A stretch of DNA of 64,000 nucleotides from JAVJSU01 sp040219275 (GTDB taxonomy: Bacteria > Chloroflexota > Anaerolineae > Aggregatilineales > Phototrophicaceae). Of the stretch, positions 33,938 to 42,709 are shown piece by piece. The notes below the pieces were generated by a model that saw only the letters and a program-made list of their open reading frames with translations, was not told the DNA's origin and did not search any database. The stretch is taken from assembly GCA_040219275.1 (NCBI GenBank), contig JAVJSU010000041.1, positions 62,001 through 126,000 on the forward strand, in the 5' to 3' direction. The position numbers and the translations under genes are program-made. The stretch's first letter is position 1, and the number at the start of each line of letters is the position of its first letter.

Positions 33938-35296
33938 TTATGCCGCCTCAGCCGCCACGCGTGCGTCTTGCCGTTTCTGCATGGTCGCCAATACCCACAT
34001 CCAGCCCAATAACGGCAAAATCGCCACCACTGCCGTGACGTAAGAAATTACCCGCACCGCCGGATTACCGGGAACGATCAACGCCAGACTATCCGCCACA
34101 TTGCCCACCAGCGCCACCTGCTCAAACGCTTGATAGGTCTTCTGCGCGGTCATGACATCCACCGCAAAGCCATGCACCAGCGTACTCAACACGGTAATCA
34201 ATTGGAAAAACGCAATGTCCAGCGAAAATACCCGCCCCAGATAACGATCCGGCACACTCTTTTGCAGAATCACCGCGCTATACGTCCAGTTCGCGCTCCC
34301 GCCCATCGCCCGTACTGCCAGCGCAACCGCCGCGATCAGCAATGTCTGTGCGCTACCCAGCAGAACCCAGCCGAGAATCGCCAGCACAAAACCAACCGCG
34401 ATCACCCGCCGCATCTTAAAAATTGACCCGTCATGGAAGCGATTGAGCAACAACGGACCCAAAAACGCGCCGATGCCAAACGCGCTATACATAATGCCGA
34501 GCGACAGACTCCCGTTGTTGCCGAGGATGAAGATTTGCGTGGCGAATACGGTCATCAACAAATCCACATTGCCGATACTTCCCGCCCCTTTGACCAGTGT
34601 CACCGCCAGCGTCGCCGGACGTTTCCGCAAATAACGCAAGCCTTCCAGAAAACTGCCATCTTCATCCGCCTCCGCGATATCTGACCCATCAGCTTGCGGG
34701 GGATTAGTTATTTGATGCCGTTCGTGAATCGTGCTGAGAATAAATGCCGCCACCGCGAACGTAATCGCATCCACCACAATCGCCACCACCGGACCGAAAA
34801 GCGCAGAAATGAGTCCGCCAATGAGCGCACCCACCGCCAGCATCGTTGACCATGTGATGCTCGCTAGCGTATTCGCCTTCACCAGATCATCACGGTGGAC
34901 GATGCTCGGTGTAATCGCCGATTGTCCCGGCTCAAACAGCGCGGACAGCGAAAATTGCAGAACCGTCAGCACATAAATAATCCACAGGCGATCCGGCGAA
35001 GTCGCCAGCAAAAATCCGAGCACAACAAAGACACGAATCACATTGCTATACATCAGGATTTTACGCCGATCATACCGATCCACCAGCACACCGGCGAACG
35101 GACCGAAAATCAGCGGTGGCACAAAACGCGCCAGCAAAAATAGGCTGATGGCGATGCCCGAACCGTCGCTAAAATCAGCAATGATCGTGCTGAGGACAAT
35201 CGTAGTGAACCAGTCGCCCGTCAAACTGACGACCTGCGCCAGCCACAATCGGGCAAATCCGGGGTTGTTTCTAAGCAATCGTGAATAAGCGATCAC
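33938..35296 (-). CDS. MFS transporter (EntS-like)
   Basis: A 452-residue, 12-TM major facilitator protein. The N-terminal RLLRNNPGFARLWLAQVVSLTGDWFTTIVL and the loop AGVLVDRYDRRKILM (motif A after TM2) place it in the MFS_3/EntS-type exporter group; VLQFSLSALFEPGQSAITPSIV is typical of the same group. It has no binding motif revealing the substrate. GTG start with AAGGAT 6 nt upstream. Confidence 0.9.
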   Translation of the reverse strand: MIAYSRLLRNNPGFARLWLAQVVSLTGDWFTTIVLSTIIADFSDGSGIAISLFLLARFVPPLIFGPFAGVLVDRYDRRKILMYSNVIRVFVVLGFLLATSPDRLWIIYVLTVLQFSLSALFEPGQSAITPSIVHRDDLVKANTLASITWSTMLAVGALIGGLISALFGPVVAIVVDAITFAVAAFILSTIHERHQITNPPQADGSDIAEADEDGSFLEGLRYLRKRPATLAVTLVKGAGSIGNVDLLMTVFATQIFILGNNGSLSLGIMYSAFGIGAFLGPLLLNRFHDGSIFKMRRVIAVGFVLAILGWVLLGSAQTLLIAAVALAVRAMGGSANWTYSAVILQKSVPDRYLGRVFSLDIAFFQLITVLSTLVHGFAVDVMTAQKTYQAFEQVALVGNVADSLALIVPGNPAVRVISYVTAVVAILPLLGWMWVLATMQKRQDARVAAEAA

Positions 35297-35481
35297 GCGG
35301 GAATCCTTACTAAATGTGAATAAGTGACGATGTCGACTATAAGTGCTCCATCACTTTTACATAAATCGTACGATCTGCCTAGTACCAGCAATAACAGGCG
35401 CACCAAAAATGCAAGAAGTCGGGAGCGGTTGCCCACCCCCGACTTACGGGTTTGTCTATTCATTTAGGATAACTGTTATCG

Positions 35482-36198
35482 TCAGCCAGCGCACATCTCC
35501 AATGCGGGCAGATGATTAAATTCGGAGGCGTTACGTAAGCTCGTGACGACCTGTACAATGTCTGGATAATCGGCAACGATGGTGAGAATTTCATCGTATA
35601 TACTGAAGTTGGCGACTTCCAGATTTGCCGCCGTTGCACACGCATCTTGAACGGTCTCGTAGGTCGGCAGATCAAAATCTGGAATTTCCGGCACAGTCAC
35701 GTCATAGCGGTCAAACAGCACCAGCAATGCGTCGGCATGTTGCGCTTCTGCCCGCTGAATATTGACGAACGGATTCACTTCGCCGAATTGCTCGATGATC
35801 GCGCCGTAAGCCGCATAAGCCTGATATTCGTCCATCAACGCCCGGACGAGTGCATCCGCGACCTCTTCAGTTGCGCCATCAGGATTTGCCGCGGGCAAAT
35901 TCGCTAAATACCCATAACCAACAAGGCCGCTCCGATTTTGATAGCCGTTGGCATTTTGTGCGTTATTGCCAAACATATTGCGGAAGCCATTGCCGTTATT
36001 GTTCATATTGGCATTAGCGTTGGCGTTGTTATTCGGGCAGTCCGCTGTGCAGGATGGTGTACCATTGCCGTTGCCACCGTTGCCGCCATTGCCACCGTTA
36101 CCGCCATTGCCACCGTTACCGTTCTGAGCGAAAACCACGCCTGCGGAAAGCATCAATACTGCGATTACCATAACCATTGCAAATCGTTTGGTTGTCAT
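35482..36198 (-). CDS. Secreted DUF2202 ferritin-like protein
   Basis: 238 residues. Signal peptide MTTKRFAMVMVIAVLMLSAGVVFAQ, then a low-complexity tract of GGN repeats, a CxxxC (CTADC) and an Asn-rich stretch. From about 100 comes the DUF2202 helical domain (ALVRALMDEYQAYAAYGAIIEQFGEVNPFVNIQRAEAQHADALLVLFDRYDV...TAANLEVANFSIYDEIL). The domain carries the E-x6-Y and ExxH pattern of ferritin-like metal sites. GAGGT precedes the ATG. Metal or redox stress protection at the cell surface is inferred. Confidence 0.88.
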   Translation of the reverse strand: MTTKRFAMVMVIAVLMLSAGVVFAQNGNGGNGGNGGNGGNGGNGNGTPSCTADCPNNNANANANMNNNGNGFRNMFGNNAQNANGYQNRSGLVGYGYLANLPAANPDGATEEVADALVRALMDEYQAYAAYGAIIEQFGEVNPFVNIQRAEAQHADALLVLFDRYDVTVPEIPDFDLPTYETVQDACATAANLEVANFSIYDEILTIVADYPDIVQVVTSLRNASEFNHLPALEMCAG

Positions 36199-36461
36199 AG
36201 TGTTTACCTCAAAAACTCCTTAAATATCCTTTAAATCCTTCATTACATTAAACATAACGCGAAGGTGTTCAGAAGATGTTTAGATTGTACGGTAAAGATG
36301 TAAACTTTGTGAATATCTACACAAATAGCGCATTTAACATTCACCGGAACGCACACCGGTGAAACTTTCCGTCCACGCACCTTTGCGTTATGGTTTACAC
36401 TAAACATCTAATGCGCTAACTTACTGAAAACTGTTTACTGAAAACTAAAGGAGCACACACT

Positions 36462-37442
36462 ATGGCTGAAAAAATCGGCTGGGGGATTATTGGCACAGGG
36501 AACATCGCGCATCAATTTGCGAAAGGCTTAAAAGCCGTCGACGATGCGGAACTCGTCGCGGTTGGCTCACGCAGTCAAGAATCAGCGGATGAATTTGGGG
36601 ACGAATTCGACGTGCCGAATCGTCATGCAACCTACGAAGCCCTCGCAGGTGACCCGGACGTGGACGCGGTTTACATCAGCACGCCCCATCCCATGCACAT
36701 CCATAACGCCGTGCTGTGCATCGAAGCGGGCAAGGCGGTTCTGGTGGAAAAACCCTTCACGGTGAACGCGGCGGACGCAAAACGTATTCTGGATGCCGGA
36801 CGAAACAACGGTGTTTTCGTCATGGAAGCTGTCTGGACGCGCTTTTTGCCCGCACACATGAAGATCAAGGAACTCGTCGCGGAAGGCGCAATCGGCGAAG
36901 TGCGGATGGTGCAGGTGGATTTCGGCTTCCGCACCCAACTGGAGCCGGAACATCGCCTGTTCGCGCCGGAATTGGCGGGCGGGGCATTGCTGGATGTGGG
37001 CGTTTATCCCATCAACATGGCGTGGATGATGCTCGGTGAGCCGCAATCTATCGTTTCCGCCGGGGACATCGGTCAAACCGGAGTGGATGAACAAGCCGCG
37101 TTCATCTTCACCTATCCACAGGGCGAATTAGCCGTCCTCTCCTGCGCGATCCGCACGGATACACGGCACGAAGCCACCATTTACGGCACAGAAGGCAGGA
37201 TCCACATTCCAAGACATTGGTGGAAAGCCGAGAAATTCACCATGCAACGCGGCGCGGATGTGCAGGAATTTGAATTTCCATTTGATGGCAACGGCTACGA
37301 ATATGAAGCGCGGGAAGTCGGGCGCTGTCTCCGCGAGGGCGTGCTAGAAAGCCCGATCATGCCACAGGAAGACTCACTCAATATCATGCGCGCGATGGAT
37401 ACCATCCGCGCACAATGGGGGCTGACCTATCCGATGGAGTAG
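36462..37442 (+). CDS. Gfo/Idh/MocA-family NAD(P)-dependent oxidoreductase
   Basis: A 326-residue oxidoreductase. GWGIIGTGNIAHQFAKGL is the Rossmann dinucleotide-binding start, followed by VDAVYISTPHPMHIHNAVLCIEAGKAVLVEKPFTVN, which carries the EKP catalytic-lysine motif. FVMEAVWTRFLPAHMKIKELV and GGALLDVGVYPINMAWMMLG form the C-terminal beta-sheet domain. The substrate class is usually sugars, polyols or dihydrodiols. AAAGGAG lies before the ATG, and an intrinsic terminator follows. Confidence 0.93.
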   Translation: MAEKIGWGIIGTGNIAHQFAKGLKAVDDAELVAVGSRSQESADEFGDEFDVPNRHATYEALAGDPDVDAVYISTPHPMHIHNAVLCIEAGKAVLVEKPFTVNAADAKRILDAGRNNGVFVMEAVWTRFLPAHMKIKELVAEGAIGEVRMVQVDFGFRTQLEPEHRLFAPELAGGALLDVGVYPINMAWMMLGEPQSIVSAGDIGQTGVDEQAAFIFTYPQGELAVLSCAIRTDTRHEATIYGTEGRIHIPRHWWKAEKFTMQRGADVQEFEFPFDGNGYEYEAREVGRCLREGVLESPIMPQEDSLNIMRAMDTIRAQWGLTYPME

Positions 37443-37533
37443 GCGCGAAGAACAGAGAGAGATTAGATGCTAGACAAGAGATTAAAAGCAATGCGTGCTG
37501 AGTCAATTTCACGCTTGTGAACGTATCCTGTTT

Positions 37534-37565
37534 CGCCGGATGGCATTTCGTCCGGCGATTTTTGT
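37534..37565 (+). terminator. Intrinsic terminator of the oxidoreductase gene
   Basis: CGCCGGA / TCCGGCG stem with a 10-nt loop, then ATTTTTGTTT. A very similar hairpin recurs at 38725 after the next gene. Confidence 0.85.
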
Positions 37566-37630
37566 TTAATGCAAAATGACTTAATTCTTAGGTAAAATGG
37601 TTACAAAGCAAACCAAAATTAGGATACGTT

Positions 37631-38626
37631 ATGAAGCACGCCTCTACCATTGGCTTTATCATGTCGATTATGATCATGTTTGGATGGCAAAATAGTATTA
37701 TCGCACAATTCACCAGCGATAACATAAACAGCATTCGGAGCATTGCTTTACACCCGAATGGTATAACACTGGCAATGGGTGCGCGCTCCAATGATGAGCC
37801 GGGAATCTGGTTTTACGATTTGGCGACGGAAACAATCACAGGACATATCGCCACGCAGGGGAATGTTTCTGCGCTCTATTGGCGACCCGATGGTAACGTG
37901 ATCGTCGCGAGTGTGGCGACAGGTGAAGGACGAACTGTGCAGGTTTTCGATGTTGCAACGTCTGCAATTCTATTTGAATATGATGCGATGGCGAGTCTTA
38001 TTCAAGTTATATGGAGCGATGACGGCACAGAATTTATGACACCGGCAGGAAATCGTGTTTTGAGGCGGGATGGTTTAACAGGTGAGATGCTTCAAACCTT
38101 TGAATTTCCAGAAACCAATCGACGTTCAGTGCGTGGAATTGCATGGTCTGAGCAAAATAACAGACTGTATGCAACGTTTGACGTTGACCCAGAAATACTC
38201 GTATGGAATACCATTACGGGTGAAATAATAACTTCGTTTCCCATTACTTTCACATCTTATGCACCGGAGTTTAATCATACGGAAACCCTTCTAGCAGTGG
38301 GAAGCAATATAGGCGATGGCGGAATATTAATATTAGACTCGACCACAGGCGACATTGTGGACGAATTTTCCCATGACGAGGGTGGTTTTGTTCTGTTTTC
38401 ACCGCTCTGGTCACCAGATGACTCTAAAATTTTGGCAAATATTGATAATAAAATTTGGATATGGGACGTTACGACAGGACAGTTAGTGCATCAAATATCA
38501 CTTCAAGAACATACGAATTCCCTGTCAACAGATTGGACAAGTGATGGCATGGGCATCATCTTTTCTGACGGCATGGCATTTCCACAAGTTATCGATTTGG
38601 CTCTCGCACAAAGTGACATAGAGTAG
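37631..38626 (+). CDS. Secreted WD40-like beta-propeller protein
   Basis: A 331-residue protein with an N-terminal signal peptide (MKHASTIGFIMSIMIMFGWQNSIIA) and about seven WD40/YVTN-like blades: IRSIALHPNGITLAMGARSNDEPGIWFYDLATE, VSALYWRPDGNVIVASVATGEGRTVQVFDVATS, LIQVIWSDDGTEFMT, APEFNHTETLLAVGSNIGDGGILILDSTTG, LFSPLWSPDDSKILANIDNKIWIWDVTTG. Such propellers serve as protein-interaction platforms; no enzyme motif is seen. A possible decayed propeller fragment follows at 38635. Confidence 0.85.
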   Translation: MKHASTIGFIMSIMIMFGWQNSIIAQFTSDNINSIRSIALHPNGITLAMGARSNDEPGIWFYDLATETITGHIATQGNVSALYWRPDGNVIVASVATGEGRTVQVFDVATSAILFEYDAMASLIQVIWSDDGTEFMTPAGNRVLRRDGLTGEMLQTFEFPETNRRSVRGIAWSEQNNRLYATFDVDPEILVWNTITGEIITSFPITFTSYAPEFNHTETLLAVGSNIGDGGILILDSTTGDIVDEFSHDEGGFVLFSPLWSPDDSKILANIDNKIWIWDVTTGQLVHQISLQEHTNSLSTDWTSDGMGIIFSDGMAFPQVIDLALAQSDIE

Positions 38627-38634
38627 GATGATAA

Positions 38635-38754
38635 CCCGCCGAACCGCGCCCTGTGCGCCAAATTGCCATCAGTGGAGACAGACAAACCCTCGCCGTCATT
38701 TATGATGTGTTTGGTTTAAGATTGCGCCGGATGAACTCTCGTCCGGCGATTTAA
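38635..38754 (+). pseudogene. Possible beta-propeller gene remnant
   Basis: In another frame directly after the WD40 gene, 39 codons read PAEPRPVRQIAISGDRQTLAVIYD and on to TAA. The phrase RQIAISGDRQTLAVIYD resembles a propeller blade strand (compare IRSIALHPNGITLAMGA), so this may be the tail of a lost paralogue or of a frameshifted extension. There is no start codon with a ribosome site. Confidence 0.3.
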
Positions 38755-38755
38755 T
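38725..38755 (+). terminator. Terminator-like hairpin after the propeller gene
   Basis: CGCCGGA / TCCGGCG stem with a 10-nt loop, the same stem as at 37534, followed by ATTTAATATTTA, a weak U-tract. Confidence 0.45.
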
Positions 38756-38910
38756 ATTTAAAAAACGCTTAATATTTTATTCACATTATCAAACCCCTGC
38801 TTTTCCATCATCTACCCCATAAATTCATCTAATTTGTGCGCTTTTTCACATAATAATTGTCCTAATCAGGCTGTTTGTGTTCAGATTTTTACAATATTGC
38901 GAAAACTTTA

Positions 38911-38938
38911 ATGTTAAGTAATGATATTCTATGTTAAG
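38911..38938. promoter_or_regulatory. Direct repeat ATGTTAAG at 20-bp spacing
   Basis: ATGTTAAG occurs at 38911 and again at 38931, two helical turns apart, about 80-110 bp before the first of the two tandem paralogue genes. It could be a paired binding site on one DNA face. The 392-bp gap holds otherwise only the remnant and hairpin above. Confidence 0.4.
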
Positions 38939-39018
38939 ATAGTTTTAAGAAAAAGGGATTTATCTACTTCTTCTCTTAAAGAAACGTTCAATCGGTACAC
39001 CGTGACCGGAGGTAACAC

Positions 39019-39462
39019 ATGAACACCAACATCGCCAAAACCATTATGCAACGCGCCGCCCAACTGACCGAAGTCGTCGCCACATTTCAGGCGAAGTACG
39101 GGCGTACTTATGCGCTTGATGTCAATTGTTGCAAAGAGGCGAAAGACCTCGCCGAAAATATGCTCACGATCCAGACGCAAATCGCGCGTTTACTAGAAGA
39201 AGACTCGATCAAGAATCCCCATTTTAAATGTGGTGAATGGTGGAAACGGCAAGATGCCCCTGATACCGGCGTGGTGCAAGAACTGGTGGGCGAAGTCAGC
39301 CATTTGATCGCCTGTTGCGCTTACTTCGCCGCTGATCCGAACGGCAGAGAATGGTCGTATGCCGTGCGAAGCGCCCAGAGCACCATCGCGGGCTTCTTGC
39401 ATCCGGTCAGCCGTCAATCCGCCTTAACCATCCCGATGCTCAATAGCAATAAAGCGAGCTAA
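39019..39462 (+). CDS. Small helical protein of unknown function, paralogue 1
   Basis: This 147-residue, probably all-helical protein has no recognised family. It aligns along its length with the next gene product: AAQLTEVVATFQAKYGR, NMLTIQTQIARLLEE, GEWWKRQDAPDTGVVQELVGEVSHLIACCAYFAADP, and AQSTIAGFLHPVSRQSA. The shared WWKRQD and STIAG(F/M)LHP motifs mark a small family. Strong GGAGGT site 5-6 nt before the ATG. No signal peptide or TM helix. Cys pairs (CC at two places) are not shared with paralogue 2. Confidence 0.8.
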   Translation: MNTNIAKTIMQRAAQLTEVVATFQAKYGRTYALDVNCCKEAKDLAENMLTIQTQIARLLEEDSIKNPHFKCGEWWKRQDAPDTGVVQELVGEVSHLIACCAYFAADPNGREWSYAVRSAQSTIAGFLHPVSRQSALTIPMLNSNKAS

Positions 39463-39529
39463 TTTCCTACCTAACGGAAACTCAAACACCCATCCTGTAA
39501 GCCAACCTAGCCATGTCAGGAGTACGCAC

Positions 39530-39988
39530 ATGGATATGAACACCGCTAACCAAATGATGAACGAAGCCGGAAAACTCGTCGAACTCTCCGCGATTTTTCA
39601 GGTCAATTACGGACGCGGCGCACAACTCAAACCCGGTAGCCCCGAAGACGAGTGGACGCTCTACAATTTAATCCTCAATGTGCAGTCCCGCATCGCCCGC
39701 ATGATGGACGAAACCTGTTTAGAGGCAAATCATCATAAATTTGGCGCATGGTGGAAGCGGCAGGATGTGATGGATGTGGCTACCGCACAGGCAGTTATTC
39801 AGGAAATCGGCACGTTGATCGCCCGTTGCGCCTATTTGCAAACGGATAGCGAAAACATGACCCAAACCGAACAGCTTTGCTATGCGCTCAACGTCACACA
39901 ATCGACCATCGCAGGCATGTTGCATCCGGCAAGTTTACAAATCGCGGCGGACAAATCTATCGCCTTCGAGGAACTTAAAGCCAGCTAA
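39530..39988 (+). CDS. Small helical protein of unknown function, paralogue 2
   Basis: This 152-residue tandem paralogue of the preceding gene shares AGKLVELSAIFQVNYGR, LNVQSRIARMMDE, GAWWKRQDVMDVATAQAVIQEIGTLIARCAYLQTD and TQSTIAGMLHPASLQIA. It sits 67 bp downstream with its own AGGAG site and is probably in the same transcript, which ends at the terminator at 40021. The pair has diverged well beyond recent duplication, so both copies are likely maintained for distinct or heteromeric roles (inference). Confidence 0.8.
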   Translation: MDMNTANQMMNEAGKLVELSAIFQVNYGRGAQLKPGSPEDEWTLYNLILNVQSRIARMMDETCLEANHHKFGAWWKRQDVMDVATAQAVIQEIGTLIARCAYLQTDSENMTQTEQLCYALNVTQSTIAGMLHPASLQIAADKSIAFEELKAS

Positions 39989-40020
39989 CTGTAAAGCTAA
40001 CCCATAGACATGCAACCAAC

Positions 40021-40053
40021 AGGCGTGGCACGTAAAAGTGTCGCGCCTTTTTT
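40021..40053 (+). terminator. Intrinsic terminator of the tandem paralogue pair
   Basis: An 11-bp stem AGGCGTGGCAC / GTGTCGCGCCT (two G-U pairs), loop GTAAAA, then TTTTTT. Confidence 0.9.
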
Positions 40054-40197
40054 GATTCTCACCCATGCGCTCATTTTGGATATTTTGCATGAAAAACGTG
40101 TGAATTTAGTTAATTTGCCCATTTTTACGCCTGTTTTTTTAGTTATGGTGTACAATAACCATACTGAATTAATCAACACATTTTTAAAGGATTCAAG

Positions 40198-41337
40198 ATG
40201 ATTATTGGCATTCCTAAAGAAGTGAAAACCGACGAACATCGCGTGTCTGTGCCACCGGATGGGGTACGTGAGATGGTCAGTCACGGGCATGAAGTCCTCG
40301 TGCAGATGAGCGCGGGCGCGGGCAGTGCCTTCACCGATGAAGAATACTCCGCCGCCGGTGCGACCCTGTTAGAAGACCCTCCCGATGTATGGGGGCGGGC
40401 GCAGATGGTCGTTAAAGTGAAAGAACCACAGCCACAGGAATATGCCTTTCTGCGCGATGATCTCATCCTGTTTACCTATTTGCATCTCGCCGCCGCCGAA
40501 GAACTCACCTACAAAATGATTGACAGTGGCGTTACCGGACTTGCCTATGAAACTGTCACCGATAAAGCCGGACATCTGCCCTTGCTCGAACCGATGAGCG
40601 AAGTCGCCGGACGCATGGCGACGCAAGTTGTGGCAACCTATCTAACGAAAAATCAGGGCGGACGGGGCATTTTGATGGGCGGTGTTCCGGGGGTGCGTCC
40701 CGCGCATGTTGTTGTGCTCGGTGGCGGGACAGTCGGCACCAACGCCGCCAAAGTCGCGCTCGGCATGGGCGCAAATGTTAGCTTACTAGACATCAATCTG
40801 GAACGCTTGCGCTATCTTGATGACACGATGCACGGACGCTTCACCACGCTCTATTCCAACAACTCTAATATTCAGGAAGCCATCCTCACCGCAGATGCCG
40901 TCATCGGCGCGGTGCTGATTACTGGCGCGAAAGCTCCCCATCTCATCAAGCGCGATATGCTCCCCTCCATGCCATCTGGCAGTGTGATCGTCGATGTGGC
41001 TGTCGATCAGGGCGGCTGTGTGGAGACAACGAAGCCAACGACCCACAGCAACCCGACATATTACGTGGATGGCGTTCTACATTACGGCGTGGCGAATATG
41101 CCCGGCGCAGTCCCACGTACCTCCAGCCTCGCGCTCTCCAACGCAACCATGCGCTACGTTCTGCGCGTCGCTGATCTCGGTCTGGCGGAAGCCATGCGGA
41201 GTGATCCGGGTCTGGCGAATGGATTGAATATTTATCAGGGGAATGTCACCTATACCGCCGTCGCCGAGACCTTTAATTTACCTGTAAAACCGGTAGATTC
41301 CATCGCATGGCGCGAGCCGGTGCTTCTCGTGAAATAG
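40198..41337 (+). CDS. ald: Alanine dehydrogenase
   Basis: A 379-residue NAD-dependent dehydrogenase interconverting L-alanine with pyruvate and ammonia. MIIGIPKEVKTDEHRVSVPPDGV opens the family signature. The substrate-binding K75 (VVKVKEPQ) and catalytic H96 (FTYLHLAA) are present, as is the nucleotide-binding VVVLGGGTVGTNAAKVALGMGANVSLLD. MPGAVPRTSSLALSNATMRYV closes the core. Length agrees with the usual 370-380. AAAGGATTC lies before the ATG, and a terminator precedes and follows, so it is transcribed alone. Sister family pyridine nucleotide transhydrogenase alpha is less likely given the alanine dehydrogenase motifs. Confidence 0.95.
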   Translation: MIIGIPKEVKTDEHRVSVPPDGVREMVSHGHEVLVQMSAGAGSAFTDEEYSAAGATLLEDPPDVWGRAQMVVKVKEPQPQEYAFLRDDLILFTYLHLAAAEELTYKMIDSGVTGLAYETVTDKAGHLPLLEPMSEVAGRMATQVVATYLTKNQGGRGILMGGVPGVRPAHVVVLGGGTVGTNAAKVALGMGANVSLLDINLERLRYLDDTMHGRFTTLYSNNSNIQEAILTADAVIGAVLITGAKAPHLIKRDMLPSMPSGSVIVDVAVDQGGCVETTKPTTHSNPTYYVDGVLHYGVANMPGAVPRTSSLALSNATMRYVLRVADLGLAEAMRSDPGLANGLNIYQGNVTYTAVAETFNLPVKPVDSIAWREPVLLVK

Positions 41338-41363
41338 GCGTTTTGAAAATAGTAGACACTCAG

Positions 41364-41390
41364 GGACGGCTTACGGGTCGTCCTTTTTTT
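41364..41390 (+). terminator. Terminator of ald
   Basis: GGACG / CGTCC stem with a 10-nt GC-rich loop and seven T residues, 26 bp after the stop. Confidence 0.65.
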
Positions 41391-41401
41391 GTGGATACCC
41401 G

Positions 41402-42709
41402 CTAGGATTCTACTGTGGGAGATAAAACGTCCTGCGATGCGACAGGCAACATAAACCAGAAGGTGCTCCCTTTTCCTTTGATACTTTCCACGCCCAATTC
41501 ACCGCCAAGTTTTTTCACGATGCGATGGACAATGGACAACCCCAGACCCAGCCCTTCCGCCTCGACTGTATGCAGACGGGTGAACATCGTAAACAGCCGT
41601 TGCTGATCCTCCGGAGTAATGCCGATTCCGGTATCTTCCACCTCATAACATACCTTATCGCCCTTTAGCACACCGCGAATGCTGATGCGCCGGATATCTT
41701 TGTCCTTGCCCATATATTTGATGGCATTGCTGATGAGATTGGCGAAAATTTCTTCTACCCATTGCCCCTGCCCGGTACAGGCGGGCATATCCGGCATAAC
41801 CTCAATCTCAATGTTCGCCTCGTCAATCAAATGTTGCAGGCGATCTACAGCGAGACGCGCCACTTTATTTGCGTCTACCGTCACAAGTTGATCCTTAATA
41901 TTCCGCACCGTTGCTAGCCACAGCAATTGGTCAATCATATTGGTCATGCGCCAGACATCCGTTTTGATGCCGTCAATGTACTTATGGGCGCTTTCCGGCA
42001 GGCTTTGCTTACCGATGATCTCCAGCAAACCGGCTTTCAGCAGGGCGGCGCTGAGCGGAGATTTTAGATCATGCGCGATGGTGTAACTATACGCGTCAAG
42101 TTCCTCGTTGCGTGCTTCCAACTCCACCGCATATTGCTGTAAAGATTCTTGCGCTTCGTGCAGTTCGCGTACATGCCGCACATTCTGGATGGCTGTGGAC
42201 AATTGCAACGCCAGCATATATCCGATCCGCAGGTCTTCCTGTGTATAGCGACCCGCTTTCTTACTCGCAAAATTCAGCGTGCCAAACGTATGACCCTCTC
42301 CCGTTAGCGGAATCATCATCTGCGCGGGGAACATGCCAAAAAAATCGTCCTGGCTCGCCTCGGCGATCAACTGTGAGCGTCCCGTTTCCAGCGTCAGGTT
42401 GATCGTTCTGGCGGCACGGAGCGCGTTCATATCAAAATCCGGCGTTTCACCAAACAGGATCATCAATTGCAGATCATCGGCTTCTTTAAGGCAGACGCTA
42501 CAATGGTCGAAATCCATCAACCATTTCGCCTGCCGTGCCATCACCTGTGTAATTTCATACAGGTTGAGCGTTTTGTTGATCGCCACACCAATTTCGTTGA
42601 CGGCGGCAATCCGACTGGAAAGTGCGCTCGCCTCAGCCAGCAAGGAGCGCACGGTCGTGAGCAATTGCTCACGATCCATATCTTCCAGTTTGCTACTTCG
42701 CAAAGTCAT
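41402..42709 (-). CDS. Sensor histidine kinase with GAF domain
   Basis: 435 residues, no TM helix. An N-terminal coiled coil (about 12-45) leads to a GAF domain (about 45-195, SVCLKEADDLQLMILFGE...FGTLNFASKKAGRYTQEDL), a linker coiled coil, HisKA with the phospho-acceptor in YTIAHDLKSPLSAAL (about H216), and HATPase_c (NLISNAIKYMG, EVEDTGIGITPEDQQRLF, GLGLGLSIVHRIVKKLGG). It is a cytosolic sensor of a soluble cue. Its ATG overlaps the stop of the AhpD-like gene (TAATG), so the two are translated together. No response regulator is adjacent. Confidence 0.92.
   Translation of the reverse strand: MTLRSSKLEDMDREQLLTTVRSLLAEASALSSRIAAVNEIGVAINKTLNLYEITQVMARQAKWLMDFDHCSVCLKEADDLQLMILFGETPDFDMNALRAARTINLTLETGRSQLIAEASQDDFFGMFPAQMMIPLTGEGHTFGTLNFASKKAGRYTQEDLRIGYMLALQLSTAIQNVRHVRELHEAQESLQQYAVELEARNEELDAYSYTIAHDLKSPLSAALLKAGLLEIIGKQSLPESAHKYIDGIKTDVWRMTNMIDQLLWLATVRNIKDQLVTVDANKVARLAVDRLQHLIDEANIEIEVMPDMPACTGQGQWVEEIFANLISNAIKYMGKDKDIRRISIRGVLKGDKVCYEVEDTGIGITPEDQQRLFTMFTRLHTVEAEGLGLGLSIVHRIVKKLGGELGVESIKGKGSTFWFMLPVASQDVLSPTVES

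Noticed and set aside
40198..41337. NAD(P) transhydrogenase alpha subunit
   Set aside because: Length, the FTYLHLAA catalytic His region and the absence of an adjacent beta subunit favour alanine dehydrogenase.
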